From: Vreelandella subglaciescola
Lineage (GTDB): Bacteria; Pseudomonadota; Gammaproteobacteria; Pseudomonadales; Halomonadaceae
DNA length: 64,000 nt
NCBI GenBank assembly: GCA_030454225.1
Contig: JAKDRW010000004.1
Location: 1 to 64,000, forward strand
Direction of reading: 5' to 3'
Under the pieces are notes generated by a model. It had not been told where the DNA came from. It made no database searches and saw only the letters and a list, made by a program, of their open reading frames with translations. This document shows, piece after piece, positions 1 through 8,976 of the stretch. Position 1 is the stretch's first letter. Each line of letters opens with the position of its first letter. The translations under genes and the position numbers were made by a program.

Positions 1-28
1 CAACAGCCAGTACCTTCAGACCGCTCAA

Positions 29-121
29 TCAGCGCCCTCGTGAATAAGGCGGGTTGAGCGCTTCAAAGCCACCGGCGTAGGTTTTGCCCACGCCGCGGAT
101 GTGCAAAATCGGGTCGTTCAC
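29..121 (-). pseudogene. 5' stub of an ABC-transporter ATP-binding protein
   Basis: A GTG start at 121, with AAGGAG about six bases upstream, opens a reading frame beginning VNDPILHIRGVGKTYAGGFEAL. That matches the first strand of many ABC-2 type ATPases, whose next residues would lead to the Walker A loop. Instead the frame changes character (NPPYSRGR) and stops after 30 codons, with no Walker A. The break is near base 52, where the sequence becomes tgaataaggcggg. The simplest reading is a gene cut by an insertion element or rearrangement whose other side lies outside the window. The gene identity is inferred from a short N-terminal motif only. Confidence 0.5.
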
Positions 122-269
122 CGGCGTCTCCTTAAAGCCCACAGGTTAGCACGCTTCACGACCGGGGCGGCACCAGCCAACGCTTGAGCCGCCCCGGGCC
201 GCCGTGTTACCTATATTAGCTTTCTACATACTGGCCGGAAGAGCGTCGGCCCCGCAAACCGAGAAGCGC

Positions 270-2003
270 ATGACAGACAAAAGCCCTGCCGCCGGCCCCC
301 TGACCCGCGGCCCCTACCCGGAACTTACCCTGCACGCCATTATTATTGGCTATATCCTGGGCGTGGTGCTCGCCATTTCGATCGGCTATGCGTCGCTGAA
401 GCTGGGCTTTTCCATCGAGGGCTCGGAGCTGGCGGCGATTCTGGGCTTCGGCATCTTGCGCGGCATGCTGCGCCGCCGGTCGATCGTGGAAAACAACGTG
501 GTGCAAACCGTGGCCTCGGGGGTCAACGGGGCGTCGTCGGGTATGATGTTTTCCGTGCCGGCCATCTTTATTCTGGGCTACGGCGCAGACTTTAATCCCT
601 ACGTGCTGACCTTCGGCGCCATTGCCGGGGCCTTTTTGGGGATCGCCTTTATCATCCCTCTGCGCAAGCAGATGATCGACTACGAGCGTTTGACCTACCC
701 CGGCGGGGTGGCAGTGGCGTCGATTTTAAAATCCCCCGGGGCCGGTATTCGCAAGGCACTTTTACTGGTCGGCGCGATGCTGCTCTCCGGCGTAGTACAC
801 GTGGTCTCGCTGACCACGGGGGTGGAGTATTGGCCGCTGTTCGAGCAGCTGGGCCTGCCGGCCTACCTCAACGGCACCTGGTATCTTTCCCTGATGACCG
901 CCGCCGTGGCGTTTATTGCCGGCCGCGGCGGGCTGGCATTTATTATCGGCGGCTTTGTCTGCTACTGGGTGCTGGCTCCGCTGCTGGACATCACCGGAGC
1001 CTTCCCCATCGTTGACGGCACGCCGATTACCGACCCCGACCAGCTGCGGCTGCTGCTGTTTCGGCCCACGGGCATCGGCATGCTCATCGGCGGTGCCATG
1101 GTGGGCGTGGTGTTTGCCCTGCCGCTGATCGCATCGGCGGTCAAGTCGATGCAGTCGTCCGCCAAGAGCGACGCGGCGCTGAGCCGCGATGAAATGCCCA
1201 TCAAACTGCTCTACTTCGCCGTGGTCGGGGCGGCGATACTGCTGGGCGTAATGGCCGTGACCTCGGCGCAGGAAGTGGGCCTGCTGCGCGGCGTGGTAAT
1301 GGCGGCGCTGGGCACCCTGTGGATCTGGATGGCGGGGATCATCCTGTCCGAGTCCATCGGCCGTACCAACTGGTCACCGCTGTCGGGGCTGACGCTGATC
1401 GCCGTGACCCTGCTGATCATGGTGACCCAGATGTTCGGCGGGATGAGCACCGGCCCGGCCATCGTCGCCGCGATTACCGTGGGGGCCGCCACCTGCGTGG
1501 CCATGAGCCAGGCCACCGACCTGATGCTGGATCTGAAAACCGGCTACCTGGTCGGTGCCACGCCGCGCAAGCAGCAGCTGGGGCAGTTTATGGGGGCCTG
1601 GCTTGGGCCCATCGTGGTCATCGTTTTGATCTTCATGCTGCACAAGGCCTTTGGCCTGGGCGGTAGCGAGTTCCCCGCGCCCCAGGGCCAGGCGCTGGCG
1701 TCCATGGTGGAGGGCATCACCGGCGGCGACGTGCCGGCAGAGAAGTACATCGCCGGGGCGCTGCTGGGCGGGCTGCTGTCGCTGCTGCAGACGGGGTTGG
1801 GGATTACCGTGGGCCTGGGCTTTTATCTGCCCTTCAGCATTGTGCTTACCTACTCCGTGGGCACGCTGATTCGCGAGGTGGTGGACCGCACCAAGGGCCA
1901 GGCCTGGGCCGAGAACAAAGGCATTCCCATCGCCGCGGGCCTGATCGTGGGCGAGGCGCTGGTGGGTGTGGGTAACGCCGTTTACGTAATTGCAGCCGCA
2001 TAA
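270..2003 (+). CDS. OPT family oligopeptide transporter
   Basis: Predicted inner-membrane transporter of the OPT (oligopeptide/YSL) family, which imports small peptides or metal chelates with protons. The 577-residue product is almost entirely hydrophobic helices. The N-terminal block (YPELTLHAIIIGYILG, then SIGYASLKLGFSIEGSELAAILGFGILRG) and the later RKQQLGQFMGAW segment are typical of bacterial OPT proteins. The ORF track starts at GTG 204, but ATG 270 has a gagaag ribosome-binding site and removes an odd 22-residue extension, so I prefer 270. A small membrane-protein gene follows 12 bases downstream and is probably cotranscribed. The substrate cannot be told from sequence. Confidence 0.9.
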   Translation: MTDKSPAAGPLTRGPYPELTLHAIIIGYILGVVLAISIGYASLKLGFSIEGSELAAILGFGILRGMLRRRSIVENNVVQTVASGVNGASSGMMFSVPAIFILGYGADFNPYVLTFGAIAGAFLGIAFIIPLRKQMIDYERLTYPGGVAVASILKSPGAGIRKALLLVGAMLLSGVVHVVSLTTGVEYWPLFEQLGLPAYLNGTWYLSLMTAAVAFIAGRGGLAFIIGGFVCYWVLAPLLDITGAFPIVDGTPITDPDQLRLLLFRPTGIGMLIGGAMVGVVFALPLIASAVKSMQSSAKSDAALSRDEMPIKLLYFAVVGAAILLGVMAVTSAQEVGLLRGVVMAALGTLWIWMAGIILSESIGRTNWSPLSGLTLIAVTLLIMVTQMFGGMSTGPAIVAAITVGAATCVAMSQATDLMLDLKTGYLVGATPRKQQLGQFMGAWLGPIVVIVLIFMLHKAFGLGGSEFPAPQGQALASMVEGITGGDVPAEKYIAGALLGGLLSLLQTGLGITVGLGFYLPFSIVLTYSVGTLIREVVDRTKGQAWAENKGIPIAAGLIVGEALVGVGNAVYVIAAA

Positions 2004-2015
2004 AGGGGAAGTCGG

Positions 2016-2564
2016 ATGAAAAACGCAGCGTTCATGTTTGTGGTGCTGGCCTTTCTCGGCGGCGCCTATCTGACCTCGCTTGACGAGATCCATGTGGACT
2101 GGCGGCTGTTCACCCCGGTAATGGTACTGGGCTTTATCGGCGCCTTTGTGTATCTCCGCGAAGCCAACCGCGCCGCCATCCACAGCGACACCCTGAAAAA
2201 CAATCAGCAGATACTGGCAGCGTCGCTGCACAACATCGTCACCCAGCTGGATGCGCTGGAAGGCCGCAAAGAGCGCATACCCACCTACGACATGCGCTTT
2301 GAAATCGACCGCTTGTTTCGCGAGGATCTGCGGCAGTTCGCCGAGGCACGCAACAGCATGAAGCACCTTTACGGCCTGCAGCACTTTGCCGACATCATGA
2401 GCTCCTTTGCCGCCGGTGAGCGCTATATCAACCGCATCTGGTCGGCCTCGACGGACGGCTACGTCGATGAGGTGCTGCTCTACGTGGCCAAGGCCAACGC
2501 CCAGTTCAAGCACGCTCAGGCGGCGTTTGATGCCGCCCAGCCTAAAGCCGCTGCCGGCTACTGA
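2016..2564 (+). CDS. Small membrane protein linked to the OPT transporter
   Basis: A 182-residue protein with two N-terminal hydrophobic segments (about residues 4-22 and 32-47), followed by a soluble, mostly helical and charged region. No family was recognised. It starts 12 bases after the OPT stop, preceded by ggggaag, so the two are probably one transcript. An accessory role for the transporter is inferred from position only. The 3' end overlaps the convergent DUF3465 gene by seven bases. Confidence 0.75.
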   Translation: MKNAAFMFVVLAFLGGAYLTSLDEIHVDWRLFTPVMVLGFIGAFVYLREANRAAIHSDTLKNNQQILAASLHNIVTQLDALEGRKERIPTYDMRFEIDRLFREDLRQFAEARNSMKHLYGLQHFADIMSSFAAGERYINRIWSASTDGYVDEVLLYVAKANAQFKHAQAAFDAAQPKAAAGY

Positions 2565-3016
2565 TAGCGCTGCCCGCGGTGCTCTAACCAGCCGCCGGGG
2601 TGGCGGCCGCGCGAGTCGCGGTGGGTCCAGTGGAGCACGCCGCCTTTCGCGTTCCAGGCGTACTCGCCGTAGAACGCAACGGCGTCGCCCACCTCCAGCC
2701 CGTCGATGCGCGGGGCGAGATCAATATTGTGCGCCACCAGCAGGGTTTGGCCGCTTTCCAGGCGCAGAATAAACCGCTGGTGGCGGCTGCCTTTCAGGTC
2801 ATCGTCGAGTAGCGTCACCACCTCGCCGTTGTCCATAATCTGCTGCTGGTCGTGACGCCGCTGATAAGTCGGGTGAGAGTCGTTTACTCGCTGCTCTGCG
2901 GCAGGCGGCGGCGCCTCGATACCGCCGGTGAGCCGTGACAGCAGCGACGGGCTGTACTGGGCCACGCCGGCTACCGTCATCACCAGCAGCAGCCCCCAGA
3001 TGGCGGCTCTTTTCAT
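2558..3016 (-). CDS. DUF3465 family exported protein
   Basis: The 152-residue product begins with a signal-peptide-like or single membrane segment (MKRAAIWGLLLVMTVAGVA). The C-terminal domain contains RFILRLESGQTLLVAHNIDLAPR and GDAVAFYGEYAWNAKGGVLHWTHRD, and ends in HPGGWLEHRGQRYQ, the pattern of the DUF3465 family. Molecular function is unknown; the fold resembles a small OB-like domain, so a periplasmic binding role is possible but speculative. The ATG at 3016 has AAAAGGAG upstream. It lies 45 bases upstream of nothing else on its strand and is probably a single gene. Confidence 0.8.
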   Translation of the reverse strand: MKRAAIWGLLLVMTVAGVAQYSPSLLSRLTGGIEAPPPAAEQRVNDSHPTYQRRHDQQQIMDNGEVVTLLDDDLKGSRHQRFILRLESGQTLLVAHNIDLAPRIDGLEVGDAVAFYGEYAWNAKGGVLHWTHRDSRGRHPGGWLEHRGQRYQ

Positions 3017-3060
3017 CGCAGCCGCTCCTTTTTTATAACGACCGATTCACAACGATCGGC

Positions 3061-3615
3061 TCACGACGACCGAGGATGGCAGGACGCCAGCAACCCGGCA
3101 AAGAAGGCGCTGCCCTGCTCCCGGACGTAATCAATATTGCGCTCGGGGATTGCCTCGGGGTCGGGGTAGCGCTCAAGGGCGGCCTCAAGGCTTGCCTCGC
3201 GCAGAATATGCAGCGTGGGGTACGGCGAGCGGTTGGTGTAATGGGCCGCGTCGTCCTCGGGCTCGCCGTCAAAGCGATAGTCGGGGTGAAAGCTTGCCAG
3301 CTGGTAGGTGCCTTCGTAGCCGTGGGCGTCAAGGGCGTCCTCGGCCCGCCCCAGCAGGTCCAGATAGCGGTAGAAATCCTCAAACCCCCGGGGCAGCACC
3401 ACAAGCGTGGTTTCCACCTGGAGGTCGTCGTCCAGCAGCGCGCATTCGGCCAGCAGCGCCTTGAGCACCGCCTTGGGCTGGGACGCCTCCACCGCCGCGT
3501 AGCGAATGCTGCCCCGCGCGACTTCACGGCGGGAAAACGGGCAGAGGTTATGCGCAACGATCACCTGCTTCACCCAGTTCTCGGTGGCGGCAATACAGGC
3601 CGGCGGCTCGGGCAT
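3061..3615 (-). CDS. DUF1415 family protein
   Basis: The ORF track shows 354 codons here, but only the last 184 look like protein; the upstream part is an out-of-frame shadow of moeA. The product MPEPPACIAATENW... carries VIAHNLCPFSRREV, LVVLPRGFEDFYRYLDL, GTYQLASFHPDYRFDG and PTLHILREASLE, characteristic of the DUF1415 family. Function is unknown. The conserved CPF and the histidine-rich FHPDYRF segment may be the functional site, which is inference. The start at ATG 3615 is preceded by ccggagaat. The gene follows moeA by about 70 bases on the same strand. Confidence 0.85.
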   Translation of the reverse strand: MPEPPACIAATENWVKQVIVAHNLCPFSRREVARGSIRYAAVEASQPKAVLKALLAECALLDDDLQVETTLVVLPRGFEDFYRYLDLLGRAEDALDAHGYEGTYQLASFHPDYRFDGEPEDDAAHYTNRSPYPTLHILREASLEAALERYPDPEAIPERNIDYVREQGSAFFAGLLASCHPRSS

Positions 3616-3688
3616 GGTCGGATTCTCCGGGGGTTGAACGCGGCCGCACCCGGCGGCCGTTGGGCTGCCGGCGAGCGCCGGCAGCTGG

Positions 3689-4924
3689 CTAGCCGCCATT
3701 AAGCCACAGGCAGCTGACGGTATCGCCCTTTTCCACCGTGGCGTTGGCCGGCACTTCCACCAGCACGTCGGCATTGACGCACGACGACAGCACGCCGGAG
3801 TTCTGGTCGGCGAAGGCCGTGGCCACCGGGCCCTGGGGGGTAAACTCAAGGCGTGCACGCATGTAGTGGCTGCGCGGGCCGGTGCGGGTGGCAAAGTCCG
3901 CCGTGGCGGCAAGGCGCGGCAGTTCGGCAAGCGCGGCACAGCCGGTAAGCGCGCCCACCAGCGGGCGTAAAAACAGCCAGGCGCCGACAAAGCTTGAGAC
4001 CGGGTTACCGGGCAGCCCGACAAAGCGCGCCTCGCCACCCGACCCGGCGGGTAAGCGGCCCAGGGCCAGCGGCTTGCCGGGGCGGATGGCCAGCCGCCAA
4101 AGATCCAGCTCACCCAGCTGCTCAAGGGCGTGCTTGACGTGGTCTTCCTCGCCCACGCTGACCCCGCCGGTGCTGATTACCACGTCGGCCGCAGCCGCCG
4201 CGTCGCGTAGAATAGCGCAGGTCTGCGCGAAATCATCGGGCACGCTGACGCGGCTGACCACCTCGGCGCCGAAGCCCTCCAGCAGCCGGGTGAGCATCGG
4301 CCGGTTGCTGTTGTAAAGCTGGCCTTCGCCAAGCGGGGTGCCCGGGTCGATGACTTCATCCCCGGTGGACAGCAGCGCCACCTTCGGCCGGCGGCGCACC
4401 GCCACCTTAACCACGCCTTGGCCGGCGAGATGCCCAAGGGCGGAGGCGGAAAGCCGCGTGCCGGCGGCGAGCAACAGGCCCCCGGCGGTGACGTCGCGGC
4501 CCCGTCGGCGGATGCTATCCCCCGGGGTAATATCGTCGGGGAAGCGAGCATAGTCGCCGTCGCGCTCGACGCGCTCCTGCATCACCACGCTGTCGGCCCC
4601 CGGGGGGAGCGGCGCGCCGGTAAACAGCCGCGCGCAGGTGCCGGGCGTTAGCGGCTCGGGGGCGTAGCCGGCGGCCACGCGCTGGCTGACCGGCAGGCGC
4701 TTGCCGGCGTCTTCGGCGCGCAGGGCGTAGCCGTCCATGGCGCTGTTATCAAACGCCGGCACGTCGAGGCGCACGGTTTCATCGGCGGCCAGCACCCGGC
4801 CGGCGGCCTGCTCGAGCGGCAGCGTCTCAGCGTCAAGCGGGGTGACGCCGTCAAGCAGCGCGGCCAGCGCCTGCTCGACGCTGCCCAGGGTGGCAGGCGC
4901 TTGAGAAGAGCGCTGATCAGCCAT
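3689..4924 (-). CDS. moeA: Molybdopterin molybdenumtransferase MoeA (copy 1)
   Basis: MoeA inserts molybdate into adenylylated molybdopterin, the last common step of molybdenum-cofactor synthesis. The 411-residue length is normal. Hallmarks in order are DNSAMDGYALRAED (about 65-78), RRRGRDV, LLSTGDEV, STGGVSVGEEDHVK, RPGKPLALGRLP and GLPGNPVSSF. It overlaps the end of moaB by eight bases, so the two are translationally coupled. A second, diverged MoeA lies 1.8 kb away on the other strand; this copy has the more standard N-terminus and SRxMRARL-type C-terminal domain. Confidence 0.95.
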   Translation of the reverse strand: MADQRSSQAPATLGSVEQALAALLDGVTPLDAETLPLEQAAGRVLAADETVRLDVPAFDNSAMDGYALRAEDAGKRLPVSQRVAAGYAPEPLTPGTCARLFTGAPLPPGADSVVMQERVERDGDYARFPDDITPGDSIRRRGRDVTAGGLLLAAGTRLSASALGHLAGQGVVKVAVRRRPKVALLSTGDEVIDPGTPLGEGQLYNSNRPMLTRLLEGFGAEVVSRVSVPDDFAQTCAILRDAAAAADVVISTGGVSVGEEDHVKHALEQLGELDLWRLAIRPGKPLALGRLPAGSGGEARFVGLPGNPVSSFVGAWLFLRPLVGALTGCAALAELPRLAATADFATRTGPRSHYMRARLEFTPQGPVATAFADQNSGVLSSCVNADVLVEVPANATVEKGDTVSCLWLNGG

Positions 4925-5462
4925 GCTGCCCCCGGCCCGGGATCACCAGGCTGGCGAAGTTGCAGGGTTTGTGGCGGTGGTCCAGCTGTTCGGCAAGGAT
5001 GCCGTCCCAGCCGGTGCAGCAGGCGCCGGTGGAGCCGGGCAGACAAAAAATCACGCTTGAATTGGCAAGCCCGCCAAGCGCCCGGCTTTGCACCGTGGAG
5101 CTGCCGATCTCGTCGCCGCTGAGCTGGCGAAAGCGCTCGCCGAAGCCCTGAATTTGTTTATCCAGCAGCACCGAGACGGCCTCGGGGGTAGAGTCGCGGC
5201 CGGTAAAGCCGGTGCCGCCGGTGGTGATCACCACCTGCACCTCGGGGTCGGCGATCCACCCGGCGACAATCGCGCGGATGCGGTAGACGTCATCGTTGAC
5301 CAAACGCTTTTCGACAATGCGGTGCCCCGCCGCCGTGGCACGCTCAACAAGCGCTTGGCCGCTTTTATCGGTGGCCTCGGTGCGGGTGTCGGAAACCGTC
5401 AGCACGGCGACGTTTAGCGGGATCATGCCTTCATTTACGGACTTGCTCATAGACTCTTGCAT
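4917..5462 (-). CDS. moaB: Molybdenum cofactor biosynthesis protein MoaB
   Basis: MoaB/Mog-type protein that in bacteria binds or adenylylates molybdopterin before metal insertion by MoeA. The 181-residue product has VAVLTVSDTR near the N-terminus, the molybdopterin-binding ITTGGTGFTGRDSTPEAV and FCLPGSTGAC. AGGAGG lies ten bases before ATG 5462; ATG 5450 (MSKSVNEG) with AAGAG is an equally plausible start. It is followed with overlap by moeA and preceded, six bases away, by a DUF1244 gene, forming a three-gene leftward unit. Confidence 0.93.
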   Translation of the reverse strand: MQESMSKSVNEGMIPLNVAVLTVSDTRTEATDKSGQALVERATAAGHRIVEKRLVNDDVYRIRAIVAGWIADPEVQVVITTGGTGFTGRDSTPEAVSVLLDKQIQGFGERFRQLSGDEIGSSTVQSRALGGLANSSVIFCLPGSTGACCTGWDGILAEQLDHRHKPCNFASLVIPGRGQHG

Positions 5463-5467
5463 AGCCG

Positions 5468-5782
5468 CTAGGCCTCCTGCTTTTGTGCCTGGCGCGCTTC
5501 AAACGCGGCCAGCTGTTCGGGGGTGGCCTTCTGCTGGTACTTGGCCTTCCATTCGCCGTAGGGCATGCCATAGACGTATTCCCGCGCGGCCTCATAGTCA
5601 AGCGTTTCGCCGCGCTCTTCGGCCTCGGCCACCAGCCACTTGGCCAGGCAGTTGCGGCAGAAGTCCGCCAGGTTCATCAGCTCGATATTTTGCACTTCTT
5701 TATGCGCATCAAGGTGGCGCAGCAGATGGCGAAAGGCGGCGGCTTCCAGCTCGGTGCGAGTCGCGGTATCAAACGTTTCCAT
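5468..5782 (-). CDS. DUF1244 family protein
   Basis: A 104-residue soluble protein, METFDTATRTELEAAAFRHL..., with VQNIELMNLADFCRNCLAKWL and YEAAREYVYGMPYGEWKAKYQ, the DUF1244 signature of small helical proteins. The paired cysteines in FCRNC are the most striking residues and may bind metal. Biochemical role is unknown. The ORF track extends to 5842, but ATG 5782 has AAGGAG eight bases upstream and begins the conserved region. As the first gene of a unit with moaB and moeA it is likely coexpressed with molybdenum-cofactor synthesis. Confidence 0.85.
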   Translation of the reverse strand: METFDTATRTELEAAAFRHLLRHLDAHKEVQNIELMNLADFCRNCLAKWLVAEAEERGETLDYEAAREYVYGMPYGEWKAKYQQKATPEQLAAFEARQAQKQEA

Positions 5783-5908
5783 GCAAAAACTCCTTGGCAG
5801 ACCCTGAAGGCGGGCAGTTAACAGTGCCGGCCAGCTTAACAAAATCCCCGCCGGCGGCCAGCGCCCAGGCTTGGGGCTATCGCCGCCAAGAACGAATCAC
5901 AGCGCAAT

Positions 5909-5924
5909 TTGACCATTTGGTCAA
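5909..5924. promoter_or_regulatory. Palindrome between divergent molybdenum-cofactor units
   Basis: TTGACCATTTGGTCAA is a perfect 7-bp inverted repeat (TTGACCA/TGGTCAA) with a two-base centre. It lies in the 276-base spacer between the leftward DUF1244-moaB-moeA unit and the rightward mobA-moeA-moaA unit. Its size and symmetry are those of a dimeric repressor site. The binding protein is unknown, and the palindrome could affect either or both promoters. Confidence 0.45.
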
Positions 5925-6057
5925 CAAACGGGCTGGACAAAGCGGGAGTAGCGGCGCCATCATCGGCATACTCGACTGGTTTACTCAGGTATCCTGACTG
6001 ACACAGCAACTCAGCAACATTGGCGCACCACGACCCGGCTGCCCCAGGAGGCCACCC

Positions 6058-6702
6058 ATGATACCCCGCAACATGCTCACAGGGCTGGTGCTTGCCGGCG
6101 GCGCAGGCCGCCGCATGGGCGGGCGCGACAAGGGCTTGGAGCCGTTTGCCGGCCGGCCCATGGTGGCTTACGTCTGCGCGCGCCTGAGCGGCCGGGTGAG
6201 CGAGCTCTGGATCAGCGCCAACCGCCACCCCGACGAATACCGGCGCTACGCCGACCGGGTGCTGGCGGACGCCCCACCGCCGGGCATGGCGCAAGATAGC
6301 GGCGCAGAGCACGGCTATCAGGGCCCGCTAATGGGGCTGTATACCGGCCTTTCTGCGGCGCAAACGCCCTGGCTTGTGGTGCTGCCCTGCGATACCCCGG
6401 CGCTTCCCGATGACGTGATTGAGCGGCTGGCGGCGGCGGTGGATGACGACGCCGAGATCGTCGTCGCCCACGACGGCGAGCGCGCCCACCACGTAATCGC
6501 GCTTGTGCGCACCGGCCTTGCCGCGCCGCTGGGCCAGGCGATTGAGCGCGGCGTGCGCTCGGTCAAGGATTTTTACGCCGGGCACGCGGTACGCTATGTG
6601 AACATGGCCGACCGCGCCGCGGGGCTTGCCAACGTCAACACCGCCGCCGAGCGCGGACGGCTGGAAGCCATGCTGGAACAAGAGGCAGCCGTATGTCGTT
6701 AA
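6058..6702 (+). CDS. mobA: Molybdenum cofactor guanylyltransferase MobA
   Basis: Transfers GMP from GTP to molybdenum-molybdopterin, giving the bis-MGD cofactor of DMSO-reductase-type enzymes. The 214-residue product opens with the nucleotidyltransferase loop LTGLVLAGGAGRRMGGRDKGLEPF, followed by GPLMGLYTGLSAAQ, VVLPCDTPALPDDVI and FYAGHAVRYVNMADRAAGLANVNT. AGGAGG precedes ATG 6058. It overlaps the following moeA by ten bases. An earlier methionine is absent, so the start is secure. Confidence 0.94.
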   Translation: MIPRNMLTGLVLAGGAGRRMGGRDKGLEPFAGRPMVAYVCARLSGRVSELWISANRHPDEYRRYADRVLADAPPPGMAQDSGAEHGYQGPLMGLYTGLSAAQTPWLVVLPCDTPALPDDVIERLAAAVDDDAEIVVAHDGERAHHVIALVRTGLAAPLGQAIERGVRSVKDFYAGHAVRYVNMADRAAGLANVNTAAERGRLEAMLEQEAAVCR

Positions 6703-7958
6703 CCGCGCCGACCACACCGCTTTCCTGCTTTGAGCTGGACGACCGGCTTTTGAGCGTAGACGAGGCCCGCCGCACCCTGCTGACGCTAATCCAGGCCCCG
6801 CTGGGCCATGAGCGCATTGCGCTGGGCGAGGCTCACGGTCGACGACTGGCCGAGGCGCTGACCGCGCCGATTGACGTGCCGCAAAACACCAACGCCGCCA
6901 TGGACGGCATCGCCCTTGCCTGGCGGCCGGGGCAAACCCGTTGGGCGCTTGTCGGCCGGGCGCTTGCCGGCGTGCCGTTTGCCGGCGCGCTGGCCCCCGG
7001 CGAATGCGTGCGCATTGCCACCGGCGCGCCGCTGCCGGACGGCGCCGATACGGTGATTATGCGCGAACAGCTAACGCTGGACGACGACTACGCCACGGTG
7101 AACGCCCCCGAGCGGGTAGTGGCCAGGCAGAACGTCCGCCAGGCCGGCGAAGACATCGCCCGGGGGCAGGTTGCCTTGGCCGCCGGCGAGCGGCTCGACG
7201 CCGCGCGGATGGGCTTTGTGGCGTCTCTCGGCCTGGCGTCAGTGACGGTATACCGCCGCCCCCGAGTGGCCGTATTTTCTACCGGCAGCGAGGTCACCGC
7301 GCCGGGCGAGGCGCTGCCGGCGGCGGGCATTTATGACGCCAACCGTTTTACCCTGAGTGGCTTATTGCACGAACGCGGCGCCGAGGTGGTGGATCTGGGC
7401 ATTCTACCCGACTGCCCCGCCACCATCCGCCAGGGGCTGGAAGGCGCCGCCGCCAAAGCCGACCTGATACTCACCAGCGGCGGCGTCTCCGTCGGCCAGG
7501 CCGACTACACCCGCGAGGCGCTCACGGCGCTGGGTAAGCTGGCTTTCTGGCGCGTGGCCATGCGCCCCGGCAAACCGCTGGCCTGCGGCTGGCTGGGCGA
7601 GGCGCGTACGCCGTTTGTGGGGCTGCCGGGCAACCCGGTGGCGGTCATGGTGGCGTTTCTCCAGTTTGTAGTGCCGCTGCTGGCGCGGTTGGAGGGCCAG
7701 CCGCTCGCCCCGCCGCCAAGGCTTGTTGCCATCGCTGATGAAGCCCTTGCCAGCCGCGCCGGGCGCTGCGATTTTATCCGCGGCGTTTACACAAGCGATG
7801 CCCGGGGGCAGCTGCGCGTGCGCAGCACAGGCGCCCAGGGCTCCGGAATACTCGCGTCGATGGTCGACGCCAACTGTCTGATTGGGCTGCCCGAGGCCTG
7901 CACGTCGGTGCAGCCGGGCGAGACGGTCACGATTCAGCCGCTGAGGAGAGAGGCATGA
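6693..7958 (+). CDS. moeA: Molybdopterin molybdenumtransferase MoeA (copy 2)
   Basis: Second MoeA paralogue, 421 residues. Order of hallmarks: [13 protein letters not shown] (about 67-79), [62 protein letters not shown] and [13 protein letters not shown]. Differences from copy 1 (MDGIA for MDGYA, GSE for GDE, GQAD for GEED) are of the kind seen between paralogous MoeA groups. It is coupled to mobA by a ten-base overlap and to moaA by ATGA. Whether the paralogues serve different metals or cofactor forms cannot be told here. Confidence 0.93.
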   Translation: MSLTAPTTPLSCFELDDRLLSVDEARRTLLTLIQAPLGHERIALGEAHGRRLAEALTAPIDVPQNTNAAMDGIALAWRPGQTRWALVGRALAGVPFAGALAPGECVRIATGAPLPDGADTVIMREQLTLDDDYATVNAPERVVARQNVRQAGEDIARGQVALAAGERLDAARMGFVASLGLASVTVYRRPRVAVFSTGSEVTAPGEALPAAGIYDANRFTLSGLLHERGAEVVDLGILPDCPATIRQGLEGAAAKADLILTSGGVSVGQADYTREALTALGKLAFWRVAMRPGKPLACGWLGEARTPFVGLPGNPVAVMVAFLQFVVPLLARLEGQPLAPPPRLVAIADEALASRAGRCDFIRGVYTSDARGQLRVRSTGAQGSGILASMVDANCLIGLPEACTSVQPGETVTIQPLRREA

Positions 7959-8950
7959 CACAACAACAACTCATCGATAGCTTCGGCCGCCGCGTCAACT
8001 ACGTGCGCATGTCGGTCACCGACCGCTGCGACTTTCGCTGCGTCTACTGCATGAGCGAGGAGATGACATTTCTGCCCCGGGCGCAGGTGCTGACGCTCGA
8101 GGAGCTGGGGATGATCGCCCGGGCCTTTACCGAAATGGGCGTGGAGAAAATCCGCCTGACCGGCGGCGAGCCGCTGGTGCGCGGCGGCATTACCCAACTG
8201 GTGGACGAGATCGGCGCGCTACCCGGGCTTGACGATTTCACCATGACCACCAACGGCGCCAGCCTGCCCAAGCACGCCGAGGCGCTGTACGCCGGCGGCC
8301 TGCGGCGGCTCAATATCAGCCTGGATTCGCTGGACGCCGAGCGCTTCAAGCGCCTCACCCGCACCGGCAACCTCGACAAGGTGATCGCGGGTATCCGCGC
8401 GGCCAAGGAGGCCGGCTTCAAGCGCATCAAGCTCAACGCGGTGATCCTCAAGGGCCGCAACGAGGACGAAGTGGTGGATCTGGTCGAGTTCGCCCGCAAC
8501 GAAGGCCTGGACATCAGCTTTATCGAGGAAATGCCGCTGGGCGACGTCTCCGACCACTCGCGCGCTGAAACCTACTGCTCAAGTGATGAAGTGCAGGAGC
8601 GCATCGAGGCGCGCTACCCGCTGATCCCCACCACCGAGACCACGCCGGGGCCGTCGCGCTACTTCCGCATGGCCGATAGCGGCTCGCGCGTGGGCTTTAT
8701 TTCGCCGCACAGCCATAATTTCTGCTCCACCTGCAACCGCGTGCGCGTCACGGTCGAGGGGCGGCTGTTACTCTGTTTGGGCAACGAACACTCGGTGGAC
8801 CTGCGCGCCGTGCTGCGCCGCTACCCCGGCGACATGGACGCGCTGAAAGACGCCATCATCAACGCCATGCCGCTCAAACCCGAGCGCCACCATTTCACCA
8901 CCGACGGCGACGTTCAGGTGGTGCGCTTCATGAACATGACCGGCGGTTAA
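7955..8950 (+). CDS. moaA: GTP 3',8-cyclase MoaA
   Basis: Radical-SAM enzyme that starts molybdopterin synthesis by rearranging GTP together with MoaC. The 331-residue product has the SAM-cluster motif CDFRCVYC (about residues 28-35), the TGGEPL SAM-binding loop, a C-terminal second cluster (FCSTCNRVR and LLLC) and the terminal Gly-Gly needed for activity. It begins inside the moeA stop (ATGA), so mobA-moeA-moaA is one translationally coupled operon. moaC, moaD and moaE are not in the window. Confidence 0.96.
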   Translation: MTQQQLIDSFGRRVNYVRMSVTDRCDFRCVYCMSEEMTFLPRAQVLTLEELGMIARAFTEMGVEKIRLTGGEPLVRGGITQLVDEIGALPGLDDFTMTTNGASLPKHAEALYAGGLRRLNISLDSLDAERFKRLTRTGNLDKVIAGIRAAKEAGFKRIKLNAVILKGRNEDEVVDLVEFARNEGLDISFIEEMPLGDVSDHSRAETYCSSDEVQERIEARYPLIPTTETTPGPSRYFRMADSGSRVGFISPHSHNFCSTCNRVRVTVEGRLLLCLGNEHSVDLRAVLRRYPGDMDALKDAIINAMPLKPERHHFTTDGDVQVVRFMNMTGG

Positions 8951-8976
8951 TCCGCCGCCGGCCATGTTCAGCGGAG

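Noticed and set aside
1374-2513. 379-codon minus-strand ORF over the OPT transporter gene
   Set aside because: A shadow of the OPT gene and its partner; composition is His/Gln/Gly-rich and no start signal is present.
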